Program-made: the position numbers and the translations under genes
The notes under the pieces: generated by a model
The model's database searches: none
Seen by the model: the letters and a program-made list of their open reading frames with translations, nothing else
What the model was told of the DNA's origin: nothing
Shown: positions 1 through 4,373 of the stretch, one piece after another
Position numbering within the stretch: the first letter of the stretch is position 1
Layout: every line of letters begins with the position of its first letter
From: Rhizobiaceae bacterium
Lineage (GTDB): Bacteria > Pseudomonadota > Alphaproteobacteria > Rhizobiales > Rhizobiaceae
Direction of reading: 5' to 3'
Length of the DNA stretch: 5,370 bases
Assembly: GCA_028865845.1 (NCBI GenBank)
Contig: JAGWJK010000382.1
Span: 1 to 5,370 of the forward strand

Positions 1-232
1 CGGCCTTGTTGACCGGGGCAAACAGGCCGGAGCGCTGCAGGTCGGCAGCAACGACGCCGGAAATCTGCGCACCCATCGTGCCATTCGACAAGAAGTCGGT
101 GATGGCGATCGGCATGGGGGCAACGTTGCCCTTGTTGATGTTGATTTCCACCACCGCGTAGGCCGGGGAGATATATGCCGCCATCAGGCCTGCCAGCACC
201 AGCAGGAGACGGATGAAGGGTTTTCTGATCAT
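1..232 (-). CDS. tolB: TolB, periplasmic Tol-Pal beta-propeller protein (partial, N-terminus only)
   Basis: Only the first 77 codons are in the window; the gene continues past the left edge. The ATG at 232 opens a classic Sec signal peptide: basic start (MIRKPFIR), hydrophobic core at residues 9-21, and a likely cleavage site after A26 (PAYA|VV). The mature start (VVEININKG) followed by a [11 protein letters not shown] strand and [16 protein letters not shown] at about 58-73 is the conserved N-terminal domain of TolB. In the family, TolB is a soluble periplasmic protein of about 430 residues with a C-terminal beta-propeller that binds Pal, and its mature N-terminus contacts TolA domain III. 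A GAAAGG ribosome binding site lies about 9 nt upstream of the ATG. The gene is the last one visible in the tolQ-tolR-tolA transcript, 19 bp after the preceding stop. Identity is firm; the beta-propeller cannot be seen here. Confidence 0.93.
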   Translation of the reverse strand, partial: MIRKPFIRLLLVLAGLMAAYISPAYAVVEININKGNVAPMPIAITDFLSNGTMGAQISGVVAADLQRSGLFAPVNKA

Positions 233-252
233 ATTACCAAGCCTTTCAGCAT
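229..252 (-). other. Seven-codon mini-ORF bridging the TolA-like gene and tolB
   Basis: Minus-strand ATG at 252 overlaps the preceding TAA stop (TAATG). It reads seven codons (MLKGLVI) and ends in a TGA that overlaps the tolB ATG (ATGA). The chain of overlaps could pass terminating ribosomes to tolB. The peptide itself is probably not functional, and the tolB ribosome site GAAAGG lies inside it. The arrangement is visible; any function is inference. Confidence 0.3.
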
Positions 253-692
253 TAGTGCGCCAAGTCGCTTGTCTGGAAGTTGATGGTCACTTCTTTCCAG
301 GCGTCGTATTTGTCGGGTGGCAAGAATTCGAACGGGGCGGATTTGATGGCGGCACGGTAGGCGCTTGTCGCAATGACTTCGCGCGTCTTATCCGGTCCGC
401 CCATGGCCGTGACGGTCGGATATCCGTCGATATTCGCCGATCGGTTGAGCTTCAATTTTATGCTGACCTTGACTTTGTCCGCATCGGGCAAGCCGGCGGC
501 CACATTCCAGTATTGAGCGATACGGTCGCGCAGCGCGTCGATCTCGACCTTGTCGAGATGCGTGCCGTGCGTCTCATGTTTCTTCAGATTTGTAGCCGAA
601 GCAGGTGCCGAAAACGTGACGGCTAAAGCAACTGCGGCCAATTGCAGACAACAGAGAAGACGCTGGGTCATCTGTACCGTGCGATTCGCCAT
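252..692 (-). CDS. Secreted stand-alone TolA domain III paralogue
   Basis: This encodes 146 aa from the ATG at 692, whose A is shared with the tolA stop (TGATG), which suggests translational coupling. A GTG at 695 is also in frame, and an ATG at codon 8 is another possible start. Residues 1-33 form a signal peptide ending SAPASA, so the mature protein of about 113 residues should be periplasmic and soluble. From about residue 46 to the end it aligns with the last 104 residues of the TolA encoded just upstream. Shared blocks are EID, AGL, GGPD-TR, SAYRA, KSAPF, LP-DKYD, NF and SDL; my hand alignment gives about 48 identities in about 101 positions. It has no TolA membrane anchor and no proline-rich spacer. 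Synonymous codons in shared motifs differ (SAYRA is coded differently at three of five codons), so the duplication is old. Its role is unknown; binding TolB, Pal or another TolA partner is inference. It could also be labelled a TonB/TolA C-terminal family protein. Confidence 0.88.
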   Translation of the reverse strand: MANRTVQMTQRLLCCLQLAAVALAVTFSAPASATNLKKHETHGTHLDKVEIDALRDRIAQYWNVAAGLPDADKVKVSIKLKLNRSANIDGYPTVTAMGGPDKTREVIATSAYRAAIKSAPFEFLPPDKYDAWKEVTINFQTSDLAH

Positions 693-2056
693 CACAGCCC
701 CAGATCACTCGCATCGAAATTGACGACCATCTGGTGCCAGCCATTGTCGCCGTCATATTTGTCGCGCGGCAGATTCTTGAACGGCGCGCTCTTCATGATC
801 GCGCGGTATGCGCTCATGGCGATCGCCTGACGCGTGGCATCCGGGCCGCCGGTGGCGCTGACCTGAGGATCGCTCACCAGATTACCCGACTGATCGAGGT
901 CGTATTTCACTTGGATGCGGACGTCCGAGGCGCCAGCAAGGCCGGCAACGACCGTGAAGTTGCCCTGGATAATTCCCTTGACGCCATCGATCTCGGCCTG
1001 GCTGAGTTTGCCGCCGCCAAGCGACTTCTTGCCGCCGAGCGAAGCGACGTTCGTGTCTGCGCCGGCGGAGGCCGACTGCGACGAGCGTTTCGCGCCCCCC
1101 TTGGACGAGCTGTTGTTCAGCAGCGTGTTGATCTGATCGGCGAGGCCGTCGTCGAGCCCCTGGTTGGACCCCTTGGCCGTCTCGCGCTTCTTGTCGCTGT
1201 CCTTCTTGCCGTCATCCGGCGAAGTGGTCTTGCTGGTGCTCTGCGTGGTCGTCTTATCGGTCGGCTTGGTGTCCGACTTCGCATCCGCGACCTGCGTCTC
1301 CGGCTTGGTTACCGGCTTCACATCGGGCTTGGCCACCGGTTTCACGTCCGGCTTCGGATCGGGTTTGGGATCCGGCTTGACGTCAGGCTTGGTCTCAGCG
1401 GTCTTCTGTGTTGTCGGCTGCGGCTTGACGTCCGGAACGGGAACCTTGTCCGGCGCGGGCTGGTCGGCCTGCTCGGTCGGTTGCGTCTGCGGCTGCGGAT
1501 CGACCTTTTGCGGCGTGGGCGTCGGGGTCGGCACCGGCGTCGCCTCGGTCTTCTGCGGCGTCGGATCGGCCTTCTGCGGAGTCGGGGTCGGCGTGGGAGT
1601 AGGAGTTGGCGTCGGCGTCACATCCGGCTTCTGCTGCGGGATCGCGGCGGTTTCCTTCGGAGCGGCGTCCGTATCCTTCTGTTCGACCGTCTTTACATCG
1701 TTCGGCCGCGGATCGTTCTGCGGAACCGGGACCTGCGACTTCTTCGGCGCGAGAGCTGCATTGTCGTCGGCCGGCCGCTGGGTCGGCACGACGGGGCTCT
1801 TCAGGTCGACATCATTTTCACCGGCATTCTGCGCATTGGCGACCACTGTCTGCTTGGTGGTCGGCTTCTTGGAAGCCGTGTTCTGCACCGGCGCGGTCTT
1901 CTCACCCTGCTGAAGCTGGTCTGCCGAGACGAGATCGACCGGCATGGCTTCGCTTTCCGGCTGCGTCTCGAGCGGTGCCGGCGCGCTAAGCGTCAGCAGG
2001 GCGCCGATCAGCACCAGGCAGTGAATAACCGCAGATGTGACAAGGCTGCGCTTCAT
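692..2056 (-). CDS. tolA: TolA, periplasm-spanning Tol-Pal energy-coupling protein
   Basis: 454 aa, close to the usual TolA length (about 420 in E. coli). Domain I is one N-terminal membrane helix at about residues 5-25. It carries the S-x-x-x-H motif (S8, H12) that in TolA and TonB contacts the TolQ/ExbB motor. Domain II, about 30-340, is not the long Ala/Lys helix of enterobacteria. It is rich in Pro, Thr, Lys, Asp and Gln, with a run of seven Thr-Pro pairs at 147-160, a second TP run near 175-182, and KPD/KPV repeats at 223-253. Domain III, about 351-454, ends GGPD, SAYRA, KSAPF, DKYD, NFDASDLGL and is the globular part that contacts TolB and Pal. The only cysteine is C13 in the membrane helix, so the disulphide of E. 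coli domain III is absent. The gene follows tolR by 9 bp with a weak GGA ribosome site, and its stop overlaps the next start. Confidence 0.95.
   Translation of the reverse strand: MKRSLVTSAVIHCLVLIGALLTLSAPAPLETQPESEAMPVDLVSADQLQQGEKTAPVQNTASKKPTTKQTVVANAQNAGENDVDLKSPVVPTQRPADDNAALAPKKSQVPVPQNDPRPNDVKTVEQKDTDAAPKETAAIPQQKPDVTPTPTPTPTPTPTPQKADPTPQKTEATPVPTPTPTPQKVDPQPQTQPTEQADQPAPDKVPVPDVKPQPTTQKTAETKPDVKPDPKPDPKPDVKPVAKPDVKPVTKPETQVADAKSDTKPTDKTTTQSTSKTTSPDDGKKDSDKKRETAKGSNQGLDDGLADQINTLLNNSSSKGGAKRSSQSASAGADTNVASLGGKKSLGGGKLSQAEIDGVKGIIQGNFTVVAGLAGASDVRIQVKYDLDQSGNLVSDPQVSATGGPDATRQAIAMSAYRAIMKSAPFKNLPRDKYDGDNGWHQMVVNFDASDLGL
1298..1390 (-). repeat. KPD/KPV repeat tract in TolA domain II
   Basis: This is an imperfect in-frame repeat coding for residues 223-253 of TolA. 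The units alternate Lys-Pro with Asp-Pro, Asp-Val or Val-X (KPDVKPDPKPDPKPDVKPV and onward). The DNA shows recurring units such as GGCTTG and GGATCGGG on the plus strand. Such Lys-Pro tracts resemble the rigid extended spacer of TonB and probably form an extended polyproline-type segment across the periplasm. The length of such repeats can vary between strains. Confidence 0.8.
1577..1618 (-). repeat. Thr-Pro dipeptide run in TolA domain II
   Basis: Seven consecutive Thr-Pro pairs (residues 147-160) are encoded here by a hexamer-like repeat. The codons vary at the third base (ACG/ACC/ACT with CCG/CCA/CCT/CCC), so the run is kept at protein level rather than being a recent slippage expansion. 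A second, shorter TP run lies nearby at about residues 175-182. The role is probably an extended, stiff spacer in the periplasm. Confidence 0.85.
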
Positions 2057-2065
2057 GTCGATCCG

Positions 2066-2527
2066 TCAGTGATCCGTTGTCAGCTGCTGGGTAACCAGGC
2101 CGATATTCTTGTAGCCGGCCTCCTGGATGCGAGACATGACGTCGGCGATCACGCCGTAAGGCGCCTTGCCGTCGCCACGCACGAAAATGCGTTCGCTGTA
2201 GCCCGTCGTCGCGATCGCCTTCAGCTTGTCGGCGATGCCGGCGACATCGATCTGCGTTTCCTGCAGATAGACCTGGCCGTCCTCCTTGATGGAAATCGTG
2301 ATCGGCTGGGTCTGGGCGTTGAGAGCGCCGGCCTGCGTCTGCGGCAGGTCGATCGGCACGCCCGATGTCATCATCGGCGCCGCGACCATGAAGATGATCA
2401 GGAGAACGAGCATGACGTCGACGAGCGGCGTCACGTTGATGTCGGCGATAGGACCGCCGCGGCCACCGCCACGACGCCCGCCACGGCGGCCACCACCGCC
2501 GCCCTTGCTTCCAACAGACATTGCCAT
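2066..2527 (-). CDS. tolR: TolR, ExbD/TolR-family inner-membrane motor subunit
   Basis: 153 aa, typical for the family. Residues 9-25 are almost entirely Gly and Arg (RRGG and RGG units), a basic cytoplasmic tail before the membrane helix. One membrane helix at about 35-52 contains D37 in the motif NVTPLVDVMLVLLIIFMVAAP; this Asp matches the proton-pathway Asp23 of E. coli TolR. The rest (about 54-153) is the periplasmic domain, with the conserved FVRGDGKAPYGVIADVM block at 115-131 and a C-terminal helix. The start at 2527 is chosen because GGAG (2539-2536) lies 8 nt upstream; the Met at codon 3 would be too far from it. The gene follows tolQ by 27 bp and precedes tolA by 9 bp. With TolQ it forms the proton-motive-force-driven complex that acts on TolA. 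Confidence 0.96.
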   Translation of the reverse strand: MAMSVGSKGGGGGRRGGRRGGGRGGPIADINVTPLVDVMLVLLIIFMVAAPMMTSGVPIDLPQTQAGALNAQTQPITISIKEDGQVYLQETQIDVAGIADKLKAIATTGYSERIFVRGDGKAPYGVIADVMSRIQEAGYKNIGLVTQQLTTDH

Positions 2528-2535
2528 GTGATCTA

Positions 2536-2539
2536 CTCC
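2536..2539 (-). promoter_or_regulatory. Ribosome binding site of tolR
   Basis: GGAG read on the minus strand, 8 nt before the ATG at 2527. It decides between two in-frame Met codons (codons 1 and 3) in favour of the upstream one. Confidence 0.7.
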
Positions 2540-2554
2540 GGTTCCGTCTGCGGT

Positions 2555-3283
2555 TTACTGAGCCGCCTGGCGCGGCTGCAGCTTTTCATCGATCTGACGC
2601 GACAGGATGGCGGAAAATTCGTCCGCAAAACCTTCCATGCGCGCCGAGAGCTTGCCGGCATCGCCCGAGAACTTGTTGTAGGCGATGACCGCCGGGATAG
2701 CGGCAACGAGGCCGATTGCCGTCGCCAGCAGCGCTTCCGCGATACCGGGCGCGACGACCGCGAGGTTGGTGGACTTCGAACCGGCGATCGCCTGGAACGA
2801 GGTCATGATACCGACGACCGTACCGAAGAGACCGATGAACGGGCCGGCGGAACCGATGGTCGCCAGCGATGCGAGGCGTGCCGTCAGGTGCTCCGATTCA
2901 CGCGCAAGCGTCACGTCCATGGCGCGGTCGATACGCATCTGCAAGCCGATCGGCGAGCGAGCGCCGCGCTCGAACGACTTCTTCCACTCGCGCATTGCCG
3001 CGACGAAGATGGCGCTCAGTCCCGTGTTGGTACGTTCCGAAAGCGTGCGGTAAAGTTCTTCGAGCGACTGGCCAGACCAGAAGACCTGCTCGAAATGATC
3101 AAACTGCCGGCGCGCGCGGGCATAGCTGATGTACTTGTCGATGACGATCGCCCAGGTCCATACGGACGCCGCAAGCAGACCGAGCATGACGAGCTTGACC
3201 ACCAGGCCCGCCTGCATGAAGAGCGACCAGAGCGTGATGTCCGGTGTGGCGACCGCTGCCAGTGCTGTTGTTGTCGTATCCAT
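2555..3283 (-). CDS. tolQ: TolQ, ExbB/TolQ-family inner-membrane proton channel subunit
   Basis: 242 aa (E. coli TolQ is 230). Three membrane segments are visible: about 24-48, 138-162 and 173-203. A large cytoplasmic loop lies between the first and second. The MotA/TolQ/ExbB signature GPFIGLFGTVVGIM is at 147-160, followed by EALLATAIGLVAAIPAVIAYN at 183-203. T155 and T188 correspond to the pore threonines T145 and T178 of E. coli TolQ, with the same 33-residue spacing. Pentamers of TolQ surround a TolR dimer and use the proton motive force to act on the TolA membrane helix. The ATG at 3283 is preceded by GGGGA (3298-3294) at 10 nt. A GC-rich hairpin at 3308-3329 sits just upstream, and no gene precedes it for about 500 bp. 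The tolQRA transcript therefore probably has its own promoter here in addition to any read-through from ybgC. Confidence 0.97.
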   Translation of the reverse strand: MDTTTTALAAVATPDITLWSLFMQAGLVVKLVMLGLLAASVWTWAIVIDKYISYARARRQFDHFEQVFWSGQSLEELYRTLSERTNTGLSAIFVAAMREWKKSFERGARSPIGLQMRIDRAMDVTLARESEHLTARLASLATIGSAGPFIGLFGTVVGIMTSFQAIAGSKSTNLAVVAPGIAEALLATAIGLVAAIPAVIAYNKFSGDAGKLSARMEGFADEFSAILSRQIDEKLQPRQAAQ

Positions 3284-3298
3284 TGATCCAAAATCCCC

Positions 3299-3303
3299 GA
3301 ATC
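3299..3303. promoter_or_regulatory. GANTC (CcrM-type) methylation site near the tolQ start
   Basis: GAATC on the plus strand, 16 bp before the tolQ ATG. CcrM methylates GANTC in alphaproteobacteria and can tune cell-cycle transcription. A single site of this kind is common by chance, so its meaning is uncertain. Confidence 0.3.
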
Positions 3304-3307
3304 CAAA

Positions 3308-3329
3308 CGCCCGGCGCTAAGACCGGGCG
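3308..3329 (-). promoter_or_regulatory. GC-rich hairpin in the tolQ leader
   Basis: A perfect 7-bp inverted repeat (CGCCCGG and CCGGGCG) with an 8-nt loop. On the minus strand it is followed by only TTTGG, so it is a poor intrinsic terminator. It ends 24 nt upstream of the tolQ ATG and just before the GGGGA ribosome site. It could stabilise the mRNA, modulate tolQ translation, or attenuate transcripts coming from ybgC. The structure is visible; the function is inference. Confidence 0.5.
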
Positions 3330-3416
3330 GCACAAAGTGATCTCACAAGATATATTTGGCAGCCGCCGCTGAACGCCCTGGTCAAGCTTTCCAAGCTCTA
3401 CAACTGCCTTCTTGCC

Positions 3417-3432
3417 GTCAAATTTGGTCAAA
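3417..3432 (-). repeat. TTTGAC direct repeat, 10-bp period, in the tolQ leader
   Basis: Read on the minus strand, TTTGAC occurs at 3432-3427 and again at 3422-3417, separated by 4 nt, so the copies lie on the same helix face. A related CTTGAC lies at 3386-3381. The arrangement suits a response-regulator dimer. Each copy also resembles a -35 element, but no good -10 lies at the right distance (the best is TAGAGC at 3400-3395, 16 nt after the second copy). Confidence 0.35.
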
Positions 3433-3477
3433 GGAAGGCGTGCACCGCACAAACTCCGACTTCGCCAGTAAGACACC

Positions 3478-3505
3478 ATTATGGTTAAAAGAATGTTAGT
3501 GTCTC
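3478..3505 (-). promoter_or_regulatory. Candidate tolQ promoter with embedded CtrA-type box
   Basis: On the minus strand, GAGACA (3505-3500, 4 of 6 matches to TTGACA) is followed after 16 nt by CATAAT (3483-3478). The spacer is CTAACATTCTTTTAAC, which matches the CtrA consensus TTAA-N7-TTAAC at 8 of 9 fixed positions. CtrA is the cell-cycle regulator of alphaproteobacteria. The -10 also lies within a small inverted repeat, ACCAT-T-ATGGT (3475-3485). Transcription from here would give tolQ a leader of about 190 nt. This is assigned by eye only. Confidence 0.38.
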
Positions 3506-3779
3506 GAAATGAAAGATTTCTATCGGCGAAGGCTATTCTGTCCTGTGGAAAGAACTGACCGGGGAGAAACCACCGGCGGGCGCCAAGCATATCTTGCAGC
3601 GCAAAATTCCTTCACATAAAACTCATGTTTTGACAAGTGCATATGGAAGATCGCCCGGAGGAACGGTCCGACAATGGGAAATAAATGCCCGATACCGACG
3701 GAAGCAGCCGCCAAAGGCGTTGGAAATCCGGCATCTCCAGCGCTCGTCAACACACACTGCCGCAGCGGCGCACCTTGTG

Positions 3780-4235
3780 CTAGCCTTTCGCCTCGGACGC
3801 CGTCAGCATCTGCTGCGCCAGCTTCTCGGGCAGCCGCCGCGGCCTGCCTTTGGCGTTGATCACCGCGATGATCACCTTGGCCGAGATCAGCAACATATCG
3901 TCGCGGCGGATTTCTTGCGAAAGCACCATCTTGGCGCCGCCGGCCTTTTCGGTCGCCGTGCGAATCATCAGCACGTTATCCATGCGCGCCGGGCCTTTGA
4001 AGTCGATTTCCATGCGATGAACGACGAAGACCAGCCCCTCCTCATCCGCATTCAGGAGTTCGCGCTGTTCTACGCCGAGGCAGCGCAGATAGTCGGTTCG
4101 GCCGCGTTCGAGAAAATGCAGGTAGCGGGCATGATAGACGAGGCCGGAAAAATCCGTATCTTCGTAATAGACTCGCTGCATCAACCGGTGGCCACCGGCT
4201 TCCAGTTCCCCGGCAATCAGAAAGGGGCTGTTCAT
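3780..4235 (-). CDS. ybgC: YbgC, Tol-Pal-associated acyl-CoA thioesterase (hotdog fold)
   Basis: 151 aa; E. coli YbgC is 134, and the extra residues are mainly at the N-terminus. The hallmark block RVYYEDTDFSGLVYHARYLHF (21-41) followed by ERGRTDYLR (43-51) is the 4-hydroxybenzoyl-CoA thioesterase/YbgC active-site helix. D28 corresponds to the catalytic Asp18 of E. coli YbgC, and H35 to its conserved His. Members hydrolyse acyl-CoA or acyl-ACP thioesters in the cytoplasm and are linked by gene neighbourhood to the Tol-Pal system and phospholipid enzymes; the true substrate here is unknown. The ATG at 4235 has GGAG (4250-4247) 11 nt upstream. The gene is separated from tolQ by an unusual gap of about 500 bp and diverges from sqdB across 138 bp. 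In other rhizobial-type genomes ruvB often precedes ybgC (from memory); it is absent here. Confidence 0.94.
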   Translation of the reverse strand: MNSPFLIAGELEAGGHRLMQRVYYEDTDFSGLVYHARYLHFLERGRTDYLRCLGVEQRELLNADEEGLVFVVHRMEIDFKGPARMDNVLMIRTATEKAGGAKMVLSQEIRRDDMLLISAKVIIAVINAKGRPRRLPEKLAQQMLTASEAKG

Positions 4236-4300
4236 CGTCGCCGCAACTCCAAAAAAATATGGGGACTCTCTTTGGCGGAACTTCTGCCATCAGGCAAGCA

Positions 4301-4330
4301 TTGAACAATTGTCATAATTACTGACTATCC
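4301..4330 (+). promoter_or_regulatory. Weak candidate sqdB promoter
   Basis: TTGAAC (4301-4306) and CTATCC (4325-4330) are 18 nt apart and loosely resemble the rhizobial housekeeping pattern CTTGAC-N17-CTATAT. The -10 coincides with the left arm of the inverted repeat. An alternative -10, CATAAT at 4313-4318, has no good -35. Confidence 0.25.
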
Positions 4331-4347
4331 GGGTCACTGCCGGATAG
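4325..4347 (+). repeat. Perfect 8-bp inverted repeat upstream of sqdB
   Basis: CTATCCGG (4325-4332) and CCGGATAG (4340-4347) are exact reverse complements separated by 7 nt. The 23-bp element ends 10 nt before the sqdB ribosome site. It could be a repressor operator overlapping a weak -10, or an mRNA hairpin in the sqdB leader. It has no T-run, so it is not a typical terminator. Confidence 0.6.
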
Positions 4348-4373
4348 CGATCGACGCAGAAGGAAACGATCTC

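Larger units (their letters stand above)
3284..3779. other. About 500-bp gene-free leader between ybgC and tolQ
   Basis: No convincing protein gene, tRNA or rRNA is seen here. In many bacteria ybgC and tolQ are nearly adjacent, so the gap is notable. The tolQ-proximal part is richer in A and T and holds a candidate promoter with a CtrA-type box (3478-3505), a TTTGAC direct repeat (3417-3432), a GC hairpin (3308-3329) and a GANTC site (3299-3303). The part nearest ybgC (about 3520-3779) shows nothing I can name beyond a weak GCCG-CAG-CGGC hairpin at 3759-3769 with no T-run. Confidence 0.7.
4236..4373. other. Divergent ybgC/sqdB intergenic region
   Basis: This 138-bp region must hold promoters for both directions. 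It contains a seven-A run at 4251-4257, the 8-bp palindrome ACAATTGT (4305-4312), an AT-rich stretch at 4301-4320, the inverted repeat at 4325-4347, and the sqdB ribosome site AGAAGGAAA (4358-4366). No strong promoter for ybgC was recognised. Confidence 0.7.

Noticed and set aside
252..692. Lipoprotein signal in the TolA-like protein because of CC at residues 14-15
   Set aside because: The cysteines come before the hydrophobic core, not after it, and there is a good signal peptidase I site (ASA) at 31-33.
1164..1913. 249-codon plus-strand frame rich in Gly, Val and Ser repeats
   Set aside because: It is the antisense reading of the TolA Pro/Thr/Lys repeats; the low-complexity GV pattern mirrors the TP codons.
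734..3286. 850-codon open frame on the plus strand
   Set aside because: It is exactly antisense, codon on codon, to tolA, tolR and tolQ, which share one register because their gaps (27 and 9 bp) are multiples of three. A stop would need the rare sense codons TTA, CTA or TCA, so openness is expected in GC-rich genes. The product is an Arg/Leu-rich string with no family features.
3630..3658. TTGACA at 3630-3635 as a plus-strand promoter
   Set aside because: No -10 at a proper distance (GCCCGG at 17 nt) and no plus-strand gene downstream until sqdB.
3520..3753. 77-codon minus-strand frame in the ybgC-tolQ gap
   Set aside because: GTG start with no clear ribosome site, mixed codon use unlike the neighbours, and no recognisable motif. 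It cannot be excluded as a small gene but is not supported.
3594..4304. 236-codon open frame on the plus strand
   Set aside because: Most of it is the antisense shadow of ybgC, His/Arg-rich, with no recognisable domain or ribosome site.
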